Origin: Microcaldota archaeon
GTDB taxonomy: Archaea; Micrarchaeota; Micrarchaeia; Micrarchaeales; CABMGC01
Reading direction: 5' to 3'
NCBI GenBank assembly: GCA_021851985.1
Contig: JAJZOS010000008.1
Span: forward strand, 1 to 16,285
Length of the DNA: 16,285 bases
The notes beneath the pieces were generated by a model, which saw only the letters and a list, made by a program, of their open reading frames with translations, made no database searches and was not told the origin of the DNA. Numbering within the stretch: the first letter of the stretch is position 1; each line of letters begins with the position of its first letter. Of this stretch, positions 5,256 to 13,241 are shown in pieces. Made by a program: the position numbers and the translations under genes.

Positions 5256-7508
5256 TTAAGTTCCGTCTTGTTCTCCGATCGGACAAAAACCGCCGCTGGT
5301 AAGCGACCCTTCATATCCTGCTCCACCGTTGGTACTGCTGCCCGGCAACCAACACAGAGTCACAGGACTATCGCCACTAACCCAACCTGGGCAGTCATTA
5401 GCATTCTGCACACCTGCTTCTGCACATAGATTAGTTGTCTGACCATTTATTACGCAAAAGCCATCAACATTGATACTAACAGAACCTGGAAGGAATCCTG
5501 TACCATAGCATCCCGGGCTAGGAGCAGTAGAAGTATATTCGGCATTTTCAATTATATCGCCATAGAAAGTTATCGTTGCAGGATTGTTTGGACCGGCATA
5601 TGCGCCATTTCCTAATGCAGTCCATTGGCTAAACGCGTAACCTGATGCAGGTGTTGCAGTTATTGTAACAGATGTCCCATATTGGTATCCTGAAGTGCAT
5701 GCGCCTGAATAAAATGAACTTACAGATTCAGTTCCGCCGCCTGTGCTGCTTTCAAGAGTCAATGAATAACATATAGGGTTGTAGTTTGCATTGTAATTAG
5801 TTATTCCAGAAGGCATTGTAAATCCATACGCATTATTTGAACTTCCGCATCCTGGATAGTTGTTTGGATAGTAATTAGTGAAAAAATACATGTAGGAGCT
5901 GAATGTCCAGCCAGAAGCTGCTGCCGAATACAGGCAAACAGTGTTGCCAGGGACTACATTTTGCATTGTAAGCGTTGAAGTTGAGGTTCCAGAGCAGTAG
6001 GACGGCATTGGATTGGCTTGCGGATTACATATCTGTACAGGATTACCAGAAGAATCAAGTTCCGCTATTTCTGCGTTAGATTGTCCTGCGGAAGGGTTTG
6101 GCGAAAGGGAAACGCTTGGGTTGTAGTTTGCATTGAAGTCTATATTCGAACTAGACATTGTAAACCCATATGGATTATATATTGAACTTCCGCATCCCGG
6201 ATAATTATTTGGTGGTATTTGAGTGAAGAAAGCTTCATAGGAGCTGAATGTCCATCCTGGAGCCGCGTCTGTAGTAAGGCATACAGTATCTCCTTGATTG
6301 ACTCCAGACATTGTAAGCGTTGAAGTTGAGGTTCCCGAGCAGTAGGACGGCATATTCCCAGCTCCAGGATTGCAATCTTGGCCGTTGGTTAGATCTTGTA
6401 TTGCTGCATTTGTCTGTCCTGCGGAAGGATTTGGCGAAAGGGAAACTGAATATGAAACAGCGCTTGGAGGTATGGTTATTTGAAGCATGGAGTTCGTTGA
6501 ACATATATTCGGATTAAATGTAACATCACAAGCTTGAAGCTGATAATTACCTGATGCGAAAGTTCCTACATCATATGAGAATGTGCCCGCGCTCTGACCG
6601 AGCCATCCACCATAAACACCGTTGCAAGGGCCCCCATAGGAATTAGTCTGGCACCAATATAGTGCAACGTCATCAGAAGTTATTGAAGTGATTCCGGTAG
6701 CATAATCTGGATTTCCTTCTGTATCCACGCTTTTCTGAAGTGATAATGAAACTATTGGCGAATATACAGCTTCTATGACTCCGCTAGAAACTGCGCTTGC
6801 GGTTGTCTGCTTTGAAGTGGTGCTCTGGACTGAAGCTCCTCCGCTCGTAACCCACTTGAATGTGGCCTGTGGCGCGCCTGGATATGAAGATGCTATGTTG
6901 TATGATATGCTTTTTATGAAGTCCACATATGAACCGCTCGGATATGCAACTCCGTTAAGCACTATATTTGCTGTGCTTGGCTCAGAAATGAGCTCAACCT
7001 GAAAGAGAGGTAGTGTTGGGGAGACATAGACGACTGCTGATCCGGTTGTGTTTAGCGTTGGGCATCCGCTCTTAGCGCACTGCGAATATGAGAGCTGGAA
7101 TCTTGGCTGAAGCTGCGAACCTGCGCCGGGTGCGAAGTTCTGTATTATTGCATTGCAGACGACAAGTGAGCCTTGCGGCGCGTTTGCCGGAAGGCATTCG
7201 CCATGAGAATACGTTTGGGATGAAGTTGGAAATACCGTGAAAGCGTTGCCTGGTGCAAAGTACATTGTTGTGCCGAGGTTGTTGGTGAAGACGGCTATTG
7301 CCGATGTCTGAAGCGCGTTTGACGAAACTGCAAACTGCTGGCAGTCCAGCTGCGCAGATATGAAGCATGTTGAAGGCGTGAATGTAGAGGTCTTTCCCTG
7401 AAGGAAAAGCACAGCTATTATTCCGACGACTATCACAAGAATTACTATTGCCAATGAGAATGATGACAGATACTCTATGGAACTCTGGTTCTTTGAGCGT
7501 TTATGCAT
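5256..7508 (-). CDS. Large cysteine-rich repeat surface protein with class III signal peptide
   Basis: A 750-aa predicted surface protein; no named family recognised. The N-terminus has the basic stretch HKRSK followed by QSSIEYLSS and a hydrophobic helix to about residue 36. Prepilin-peptidase cleavage is expected before Gln8, with Glu at +5. Residues 48-165 resemble the small protein at 2184-2684, including C-x7-C-Q-Q-F. Next come an Ig-like region (about 251-347) and two tandem ~110-residue repeats (355-464 and 466-578). An InlB/'bacterial repeat'-like module follows (580-659, with GYAFSQW ending ENAEY), then a Cys-rich tail. Four modules end in similar [E/N]-A-x-Y signatures. There are 26 cysteines, all outside the membrane helix, an even number suggesting disulfides. 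The start at 7508 is preferred over the in-frame 7526 because AGGT lies 8 bases before it and the TATA box predicts a start between the two. Adhesion or cell-contact function is inference. Confidence 0.82.
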   Translation of the reverse strand: MHKRSKNQSSIEYLSSFSLAIVILVIVVGIIAVLFLQGKTSTFTPSTCFISAQLDCQQFAVSSNALQTSAIAVFTNNLGTTMYFAPGNAFTVFPTSSQTYSHGECLPANAPQGSLVVCNAIIQNFAPGAGSQLQPRFQLSYSQCAKSGCPTLNTTGSAVVYVSPTLPLFQVELISEPSTANIVLNGVAYPSGSYVDFIKSISYNIASSYPGAPQATFKWVTSGGASVQSTTSKQTTASAVSSGVIEAVYSPIVSLSLQKSVDTEGNPDYATGITSITSDDVALYWCQTNSYGGPCNGVYGGWLGQSAGTFSYDVGTFASGNYQLQACDVTFNPNICSTNSMLQITIPPSAVSYSVSLSPNPSAGQTNAAIQDLTNGQDCNPGAGNMPSYCSGTSTSTLTMSGVNQGDTVCLTTDAAPGWTFSSYEAFFTQIPPNNYPGCGSSIYNPYGFTMSSSNIDFNANYNPSVSLSPNPSAGQSNAEIAELDSSGNPVQICNPQANPMPSYCSGTSTSTLTMQNVVPGNTVCLYSAAASGWTFSSYMYFFTNYYPNNYPGCGSSNNAYGFTMPSGITNYNANYNPICYSLTLESSTGGGTESVSSFYSGACTSGYQYGTSVTITATPASGYAFSQWTALGNGAYAGPNNPATITFYGDIIENAEYTSTAPSPGCYGTGFLPGSVSINVDGFCVINGQTTNLCAEAGVQNANDCPGWVSGDSPVTLCWLPGSSTNGGAGYEGSLTSGGFCPIGEQDGT
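5775..6113 (-). repeat. Second tandem ~113-residue repeat of the surface protein
   Basis: It encodes residues 466-578, from VSLSPNPSAGQ to NANYNP. It shares long near-identical stretches with the preceding repeat (MPSYCSGTSTSTLTM, WTFSSY, NNYPGCGSS, YGFTM). It also keeps the four cysteine positions, and the similarity is visible at DNA level. Both units are InlB-like in pattern (G-W-x-F then A-x-Y). Confidence 0.85.
6117..6446 (-). repeat. First tandem ~110-residue repeat of the surface protein
   Basis: It encodes residues 355-464, from VSLSPNPSAGQ to NANYNP. It is homologous to the unit at 5775-6113 and separated from it by one codon, indicating an internal tandem duplication. The two copies have diverged mainly in the segment between SAGQ and MPSYC and around the aromatic FF. 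Confidence 0.85.
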
Positions 7509-7543
7509 GGGTTTTACCTGCAACATTTACTTTGATATGTATT

Positions 7544-7553
7544 GATTTTATAC
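7544..7553 (-). promoter_or_regulatory. TATA box for the large surface protein
   Basis: On the minus strand this reads GTATAAAATC. Transcription would begin about 26 bp on, near 7523, leaving a leader of about 15 nt that contains AGGT before the ATG at 7508. This makes the ATG at 7526 unlikely to be used. Confidence 0.55.
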
Positions 7554-7635
7554 GGCAAAGATTTATTAAAACGCTGTGATGAATGCTTGCTGCGTCGTGC
7601 ATCTGCACATGCAAGTTTTGTTTAACCCAGCTCAG

Positions 7636-7647
7636 TTTATATAAATT
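7636..7647 (+). promoter_or_regulatory. TATA box for the polymerase D / coaD operon
   Basis: TTTATATAAATT is a strong archaeal TATA box centred about 36 bp before the ATG at 7677, predicting a leader of roughly 10 nt. It shares the 168-bp region 7509-7676 with the divergent surface-protein promoter; no operator-like repeat stands out there. Confidence 0.6.
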
Positions 7648-7676
7648 TAGGCGCAGATTATGCTGGGGATGTTTCA

Positions 7677-9203
7677 ATGACAGATAGTGATCTTGTTGCA
7701 GAACTGGCAAAGAGGCTTGTGGGGATAGCGATAATCAGCTCGGACATAAATGACGGGGACTTGAATGGAAAGGACATGGAGGCGCTTATAGGCAAAATAA
7801 CTGTTTTTTTTGAGAATGCTGAAAAACCTGCAATATTGACTAGGGAGGTGCTTTTGCTGCTTGAAGGCGCGAAGGATACTAAGAATGAGATTACGGTGGA
7901 AATAGCTGCGCTTCTTGATTTTAGGCCTCTGGCAAAGGAAACGGAAGAAAATTTCATGATACGAAGCGTGCATGGTCAGAAGACCGATGGCACAGTTGCG
8001 GACTTCACGCGCCATTTCAGCGATAGGCTCGAGCAGGTGAAATCGATGATACAATCGGGCCTGAATAATAACACAGTTGGGATGCTGCAGGGAATAGAGG
8101 ATATGAAGAGATTCACCGTTGGAAGGGAGATAGTGATAGCTGGAATGGTCTATGAAAAGTCAATTACAAAGAACGGGCATATTCTTGTTACTGTGGATGA
8201 TGAAACAGGACGCGTGAAGGTTCTTTTCGCAAAGCCATCGAGAGAGGTGACGAATAGCGCAGCCGCAACTCTTTTCTCAAGCGCTTACAAAATAATTAAT
8301 GACGAGGTAATAGCGGTAAGGGGGAAGGTGTCTGGAACAGATTTTATAATAGCGAAGTCGCTGATGTATCCCGGCGTGCCTGTGCATCAGCGCAAAAAAA
8401 TAGAAGAAGACATATCGATAGGTTTTTTGTCGGATATACATGTGGGGAGCAAGCTATTCATGCAGAAGCAGTTTGACAGGTTTACAGAATGGATGAATGG
8501 AAAATTCAAATACAGGTCCGATTATGCAGGCAGGATAAAATATGTGGTAGTCAGCGGGGATCTTGTTGATGGCATAGGGGTATATCCGAACCAGGACAGG
8601 GAGCTGGCAATAGATGACATTTACCTGCAATATAAAAAACTGTTTGAGATGCTTGGAAAGATACCGGAATATGTCCACATATTCCTGCTGACTGGAAACC
8701 ATGATGCTGTGCAGCGGGCGGAGCCGCAGCCGGAGCTTCCAAGCGAGTTCTGCAAGGATTTTATGCTTGAGAACATGCACCTTGTCTCGAATCCAGGATA
8801 TATGACTCTGCATGGCATGCGCATACTCGGGTATCATGGGACATCACTTGATTCCGTAATACAGGGAATACCGGGATGCAGCTATTCGAGGCCCGAGGAA
8901 GCGATGGTTGAGGTGCTGAAAAGAAGGCACCTGTCCCCGATATACGGAGACAACCCGATAGTCCCTTCAAAAAGGGATGAGATGGTGATAGACCAGGTGC
9001 CGGATATATTGCATATGGGCCATCTTCACAAGAACGGATATTCAGAATATCACGGCACACTGATAGTCAATAGCGGAACATGGCAGTCCAGAACGTCGTA
9101 TCAGGTAAGGCTTGGACATATGCCGACACCTGCCGTGTTGCCGGTGTATGAAGCAGGCAGGATGGAGCTTGGGACTGTTGACTTCAACAATGTATTCGAG
9201 TGA
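7677..9203 (+). CDS. polB: DNA polymerase D small subunit (DP1), 3'-5' exonuclease
   Basis: This is the proofreading subunit of the archaeal replicative polymerase PolD. The C-terminal half is an Mre11-like calcineurin phosphoesterase. Its metal-binding motifs are intact: SDIHVGS (Asp253, His255), SGDLVDG (Asp295), LTGNHD (Asn341, His342), GYHG (His387) and HMGHLH (His449, His451), so the exonuclease should be active. An OB-fold region lies about 150-230 (GREIVIAGMVYEKSITKNGH). The N-terminal ~90 residues are helical and variable, as in other DP1s. At 508 aa it is slightly shorter than Pyrococcus DP1, mainly in the N-terminal and linker part. The stop TGA is 4 nt before the DP2 ATG, so the two subunits are translationally coupled and likely made in step. 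The family call is secure. Confidence 0.95.
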   Translation: MTDSDLVAELAKRLVGIAIISSDINDGDLNGKDMEALIGKITVFFENAEKPAILTREVLLLLEGAKDTKNEITVEIAALLDFRPLAKETEENFMIRSVHGQKTDGTVADFTRHFSDRLEQVKSMIQSGLNNNTVGMLQGIEDMKRFTVGREIVIAGMVYEKSITKNGHILVTVDDETGRVKVLFAKPSREVTNSAAATLFSSAYKIINDEVIAVRGKVSGTDFIIAKSLMYPGVPVHQRKKIEEDISIGFLSDIHVGSKLFMQKQFDRFTEWMNGKFKYRSDYAGRIKYVVVSGDLVDGIGVYPNQDRELAIDDIYLQYKKLFEMLGKIPEYVHIFLLTGNHDAVQRAEPQPELPSEFCKDFMLENMHLVSNPGYMTLHGMRILGYHGTSLDSVIQGIPGCSYSRPEEAMVEVLKRRHLSPIYGDNPIVPSKRDEMVIDQVPDILHMGHLHKNGYSEYHGTLIVNSGTWQSRTSYQVRLGHMPTPAVLPVYEAGRMELGTVDFNNVFE

Positions 9204-9204
9204 T
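9201..9204 (+). promoter_or_regulatory. TGAT ribosome-binding signal for DP2
   Basis: TGAT overlaps the DP1 stop codon and is followed by TTT and the ATG at 9208. It can pair with AUCA of the 16S 3' end, inside the usual anti-Shine-Dalgarno. It supports 9208 rather than the upstream in-frame ATG at 9112, which would bury 32 extra residues inside DP1. Confidence 0.45.
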
Positions 9205-9207
9205 TTT

Positions 9208-12200
9208 ATGGCGATAAAAGAATATTTTGATACGCTTTCCTTGGAATTCAACAAGGCGTACGGAGTTGCAAAGGAGGCAAGATTGAAGGGATTTGACCCT
9301 AAAGAAATAGTAGAGATATATCCTGCCCCAGACCTTGCCAGCAGGGTTGAAGGGCTTATAGGCATTGAGGGCCTGGCCGAAATAATAAGGACGCTAGCAA
9401 AAGGGCAATCCAGAAGCAAGCTTGCATTCAATGTAGTGGAGGAGATATGCAAGGATCCAAGGTTTGATACATATGAGCTAATAAAAAGAATAGAACTTGC
9501 AGTGCGGGTAGGCGCGGCAATACTTACCGAGGGGGTTCTCGTAGCTCCCACAGAAGGGATAACGGGCATCAAAAGATACAAAAATTATGACGGCACAGAC
9601 TATATAGCCGTACTCTATGCCGGTCCAATAAGGGGCGCAGGAGGGACATCGGCGGCACTGTCCGTGGCGCTGGCGGATTATGCGAGAAGGATATTCGGTA
9701 TTGGAAGATACAAGCCGACCATGGATGAAGTGGAAAGATATGTTGAGGAGGCTGAACTGTACCATACAAGAGCCGCAAGGCTGCAGTATAAACCATCGGA
9801 TGACGACTTAAGGACCATAGTGAATAATTGCCCTGTATGCGTTGATGGGGTATCTACCGAAAACCTCGAAGTGGGAGTGCATGCCAACATAAAAAGAATT
9901 ACTTACGAAGGAAAAGAGGTAATGATACCAAATAGGGTAAGAGGAGGGGTACCTTTGGTTCTATGCGAAGGAATAGCCCAGAAGGCGAAGAAGCTGATGA
10001 AGGAGGTGAAGCCTTTCGGGCTTGAATGGGACTGGCTCGGCAATATCATAAAGATAGACATAAAGAAATCGGAAAGTGAGAAACAGTCGTCTACATTTCT
10101 TGATGAACTCGTTGCAGGCAGGCCGATACTGGCTTATCCTGATTTTATCGGAGGCTTCAGGCTTAGATATGGAAGAAGCAGGATGACGGGCATAGCAAGC
10201 AAGGGCTTCAACCCTGCAACGATGATACTTACACTGGGATTCATAGCAGTAGGAACGCAGTTAAAGGTAGAATTTCCGGGAAAAGGATGCATTGCAGTTC
10301 CTGTTGATTCCATAGAAGGGCCTTTTGTCAGGCTGAAATCCGGAGAGGCTTTGAGGATAAACGACGCGGAAAGCGCAATTAAGTACAAGGAGGATATAGA
10401 AAGCATAATCTCGATAGGGGACATGCTCGTGACTTTCGGTGATTTCAGGAAGTCGAACTCGCAGCTCAAGCCGACCAGCTATGTTGAAGAATATTGGGAA
10501 GGCCAGCTTGCAAAATCAGGATTCCAGGGTCACGTGGACAACGCAAAGATAGGATTTGATGAATCTTACAGGCTTTCTTTGGAATATGGCGTGCCGATAC
10601 ACCCAAAGTTTCTTTTTGAATTCCAGGCGGTAAGCGGAGGCATGATACGCAACCTTGCAATGCACATAATACGCAATTCCGAATTTTCCGGGGAGGGCAT
10701 ATACGACATGAGCGACATGAGGATAGGTAATGACAAGGAAATAAAGAGGACCCTGGAGCTGCTTAATGTCCCCCATAGGATTGAGGAGGGCAGGATATTT
10801 ATAAAGAGCGATTTTGCAAAGAGCCTTGTCGCCTCGTTGGGGTTTGTGGATACTGACAAAATTAAGCTTAAGGTAAATGAGCTGGTGACGGACGGATATG
10901 ACACATCGGTAAATGACGCATTATCGCTGCTTGGCAAAGTTTCCGCATTCCAAATACCGAAAAGATCCACTTATATCGGAGCAAGGATAGGAAGGCCGGA
11001 AAAAGCGAAGGAGAGGCTTATGAAACCGGCCCTGAATGTCCTATTTCCTGTTGGCTCATTCGGAGGAAGGGACAGAAACATAACCTCTGCATATACTTCA
11101 CAGTCAAGAAAATTCAGGAGCGACATAAGTGTGGAAATAGCGCGGTACAGGTGCAGGAACTGCAAAAGAATAATGCCGGCCCAATTCTGTTACGACTGTG
11201 AAATGCGCACAGCGGTTGAAAGATCTTGCACAAACTGCGGTTCGCTGTCCGATACATTTATTTGCGGAAAGTGCGGATCCGGGACGGTGGGATATGAAAT
11301 CAGGGGCATAGACATTGAAAAAATAGCGTCAATGGCAATGAAAAAGACGGGATTGGGGACGCTTCCTAAAGTCATAAAGGGGGTAAAAGGAATGATGAAC
11401 AGGGACAAGGTCGTAGAGCCCCTGGAAAAAGGAATACTGCGGACCATTAACGGCGTATATATATTCAAAGACGGGACCGCGAGGTTTGACGCTACAGACG
11501 TCCCGATAACGCATTTCTATCCGAATGAAATTGGCGTAAGCGTGGAAAAGCTCAGAGAGCTTGGATATGATAAGGATTGCCTTGGCAATGACCTATGCGA
11601 CGGTGAACAGCTTGTTGAACTAAAGCATCAGGACGTGCTTATCAACAGGCATGGGGCGGAATACATGCTGAAGATAACACACTTCGTAGATGCAGAGCTG
11701 GAGAAGATTTATGGATTGAAACCTTTCTACAACGCAGCAACCATAACAGATTTGGTTGGAAAGCTCACTATAAGCCTTTCGCCGCACACGTCATGTGGGG
11801 TGCTCAACAGGATAATAGGCTTTACTGAGGCGTATGTGGGATTCGCCCACCCTTATACAATATCGGCAAGGAGAAGAAACTGCGACGGAGATGAGGATAC
11901 CACGATGCTGCTTCTCGATGCGCTCATAAACTTTTCTAGGGAATTCCTTCCGCAGAGTGTCGGAGGAACGATGGATACGCCGCTGATACTTACGGTCAAC
12001 CTTGATCCGCGCGAAGTTGATGATGAAGTACATGCAATGGAAACAGTAAGCAGATACCCCATGGAATTTTATGAGAAGACGCTTGCATGCGCATCTCCAG
12101 GAGAAGTGAAGATTGAGTGTGTTGAAGACCGCCTTGGAACCGAAGAGGCATTCAGAGGCATAATGTTCACGCACGGAATATCATCAACAACGGTGAGAAG

Positions 12201-12657
12201 CTCCCCAAAGAGATCCACATACACTACGCTGAAGACCATGAATGAAAAAGTGGAGGCGGAATTCAGGCTGATGAGCATGCTTGAATGCGTGGACATACGC
12301 GACGCGGCGAGGAAGGTGATAACAAGCCATTTCATGAGGGACCTCATAGGCAACATGCATTCCTTCTCAAATCAGCAGTTCAGGTGTTCGGTGTGCAATG
12401 CTAAGTACAGAAGAGTGCCGATTGCAGGAGTATGCGCAAAGGAAGGAGGAAAGCTGCTTCTTACAATATCAAAGGGCAGCATAGAAAAATACCTGGATGT
12501 TGCAACGGGGCTTGCTGACAGATACGGCCTGGACAATTATATAAAGCAGAGGCTATACCTTATTAAAATGGAAATAGACGGAGTATTCAGCGGAACGGTG
12601 AATGATGAAAACATGAATTCGGAGAACCAGCAGTTCAGCTTGATGAAATTTATGTAG
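9208..12657 (+). CDS. polC: DNA polymerase D large subunit (DP2), catalytic
   Basis: This is the polymerizing subunit of PolD, a double-psi beta-barrel enzyme related to RNA polymerase. The 1149-aa product is of normal length. The catalytic motif NCDGDED carries the metal-binding Asp893 and Asp895. Eight cysteines form two zinc fingers (649/652/661/664 and 674/677/686/689). A third, C-terminal site has C1060-x2-C1063 and Cys1076, but Glu1079 stands where the usual fourth Cys would be (CAKEGG). The last eight residues QFSLMKFM form a PCNA-interacting box (Q-x-x-L-x-x-F-M). The start at 9208 gives the family-typical MAIKEYFDTL...AYGVAKEARLKGFDP and follows the DP1 stop by 4 nt. There is no intein at the catalytic site, where some archaeal homologues carry one. 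It is cotranscribed with DP1 and coaD. Confidence 0.96.
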   Translation: MAIKEYFDTLSLEFNKAYGVAKEARLKGFDPKEIVEIYPAPDLASRVEGLIGIEGLAEIIRTLAKGQSRSKLAFNVVEEICKDPRFDTYELIKRIELAVRVGAAILTEGVLVAPTEGITGIKRYKNYDGTDYIAVLYAGPIRGAGGTSAALSVALADYARRIFGIGRYKPTMDEVERYVEEAELYHTRAARLQYKPSDDDLRTIVNNCPVCVDGVSTENLEVGVHANIKRITYEGKEVMIPNRVRGGVPLVLCEGIAQKAKKLMKEVKPFGLEWDWLGNIIKIDIKKSESEKQSSTFLDELVAGRPILAYPDFIGGFRLRYGRSRMTGIASKGFNPATMILTLGFIAVGTQLKVEFPGKGCIAVPVDSIEGPFVRLKSGEALRINDAESAIKYKEDIESIISIGDMLVTFGDFRKSNSQLKPTSYVEEYWEGQLAKSGFQGHVDNAKIGFDESYRLSLEYGVPIHPKFLFEFQAVSGGMIRNLAMHIIRNSEFSGEGIYDMSDMRIGNDKEIKRTLELLNVPHRIEEGRIFIKSDFAKSLVASLGFVDTDKIKLKVNELVTDGYDTSVNDALSLLGKVSAFQIPKRSTYIGARIGRPEKAKERLMKPALNVLFPVGSFGGRDRNITSAYTSQSRKFRSDISVEIARYRCRNCKRIMPAQFCYDCEMRTAVERSCTNCGSLSDTFICGKCGSGTVGYEIRGIDIEKIASMAMKKTGLGTLPKVIKGVKGMMNRDKVVEPLEKGILRTINGVYIFKDGTARFDATDVPITHFYPNEIGVSVEKLRELGYDKDCLGNDLCDGEQLVELKHQDVLINRHGAEYMLKITHFVDAELEKIYGLKPFYNAATITDLVGKLTISLSPHTSCGVLNRIIGFTEAYVGFAHPYTISARRRNCDGDEDTTMLLLDALINFSREFLPQSVGGTMDTPLILTVNLDPREVDDEVHAMETVSRYPMEFYEKTLACASPGEVKIECVEDRLGTEEAFRGIMFTHGISSTTVRSSPKRSTYTTLKTMNEKVEAEFRLMSMLECVDIRDAARKVITSHFMRDLIGNMHSFSNQQFRCSVCNAKYRRVPIAGVCAKEGGKLLLTISKGSIEKYLDVATGLADRYGLDNYIKQRLYLIKMEIDGVFSGTVNDENMNSENQQFSLMKFM

Positions 12658-12666
12658 TTGAAAGCA

Positions 12667-13137
12667 ATGGATGTGATAGTTGGAGGCACGTTTGGATATT
12701 TGCATTCAGGACACAAGGCACTGCTTAAAAAGGCGTTTGAGATAGGAGATTTTGTGTGCATCGGGCTTACCACGGACAGATACGTGAAAATGAATAAGAA
12801 TGCGGATATACCTGTTTACACCGAGAGAAAAAGGATTCTGGAGGATTTTGCAAGAAGGCAAGGTAAAGGATTTGAAATCGTGCCGATCGATGATGGATTC
12901 GGACCTTCAATCACTGGAAAGTTTGATGCAGTGGTGGTAAGCGAGGGCACCATAAAGGGCGCGCTTGAGATAAACAGGATTAGAAAGGAAAGGAGGCTCG
13001 AAGAACTGGAGATAATCAAGATAGGCTATGTAATGGCGGATGATTCGATTCCAATATCCACATCGCGCATAATCCGCAAGGAGATAACTGCGGAAGGGAG
13101 GCTCATTGCAAGAAAGCGGAGGAAGAGCATGGCCTGA
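12667..13137 (+). CDS. coaD: Archaeal phosphopantetheine adenylyltransferase
   Basis: This enzyme transfers AMP from ATP to 4'-phosphopantetheine, giving dephospho-CoA, the penultimate step of coenzyme A synthesis. It is a Rossmann-fold nucleotidyltransferase: GGTFGYLHSGH (residues 4-16 of this model) holds the HxGH motif at His13-Gly15-His16, and ISTSR (130-134) is the second nucleotide-binding motif. The 156-aa length suits the archaeal CoaD family. Two starts are possible: TTG at 12658, directly abutting the DP2 stop, or ATG at 12667. ATG is chosen because homologues begin just before V-x-V-G-G-T-F, but no strong ribosome site separates them. It is the last gene of the polymerase operon; coupling CoA synthesis to replication genes looks like packing rather than shared function. 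Confidence 0.9.
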   Translation: MDVIVGGTFGYLHSGHKALLKKAFEIGDFVCIGLTTDRYVKMNKNADIPVYTERKRILEDFARRQGKGFEIVPIDDGFGPSITGKFDAVVVSEGTIKGALEINRIRKERRLEELEIIKIGYVMADDSIPISTSRIIRKEITAEGRLIARKRRKSMA

Positions 13138-13152
13138 AGCAAATATAGAAGA

Positions 13153-13175
13153 TTTTTATTTATTTTGTATATTTT
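13153..13175 (+). terminator. Oligo-T tract after the polymerase/coaD operon
   Basis: T5 (13153-13157), T3, T4 and a further T4 run follow within 40 bp of the coaD stop, with no GC-rich hairpin. This suits archaeal oligo-T termination. It abuts the control region of the heat-shock operon, so some Ts may instead serve that promoter. Confidence 0.4.
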
Positions 13176-13201
13176 ATTGAAATTTCAACTTTTTATTGAA
13201 A
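13172..13201 (+). promoter_or_regulatory. Candidate operator upstream of the heat-shock operon
   Basis: The 11-mer TTTTATTGAAA occurs twice, at 13172-13182 and 13191-13201, with starts 19 bp apart. The first copy is part of a perfect 12-bp palindrome TTGAAATTTCAA (13177-13188). The block ends 10 bp before the TATA box at 13212, where a regulator could act on TBP/TFB recruitment. The likely binder is the winged-helix protein encoded next, by autoregulation; that is inference. Confidence 0.5.
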
Positions 13202-13211
13202 AAAACAAATA

Positions 13212-13219
13212 TTTATATA
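13212..13219 (+). promoter_or_regulatory. TATA box of the heat-shock operon
   Basis: TTTATATA is centred about 27 bp before the ATG at 13242, predicting a leaderless transcript for the regulator gene. There is no Shine-Dalgarno-like sequence before that ATG, in agreement. Confidence 0.6.
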
Positions 13220-13241
13220 TTAGTTTGACTATAATTGCATC

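Noticed and set aside
5196..5429. A 77-codon plus-strand frame overlapping the end of the surface protein
   Set aside because: It is antisense to a clear coding region and has no recognisable content. A TATA-like sequence near 5238 alone is not enough.
5775..6446. Repeats considered as a CRISPR or mobile-element signature
   Set aside because: The repeats are long, in-frame and protein-coding, with no spacers, terminal inverted repeats or transposase.
9112..9207. An upstream in-frame ATG that would extend DP2 by 32 residues
   Set aside because: It lies inside the end of DP1; the extra residues are not DP2-like and ATG 9208 gives the family's normal N-terminus with a ribosome signal.
11860..11900. 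Possible intein at the DP2 catalytic motif
   Set aside because: The NCDGDED motif reads through without interruption, and no splicing-block motifs are present.
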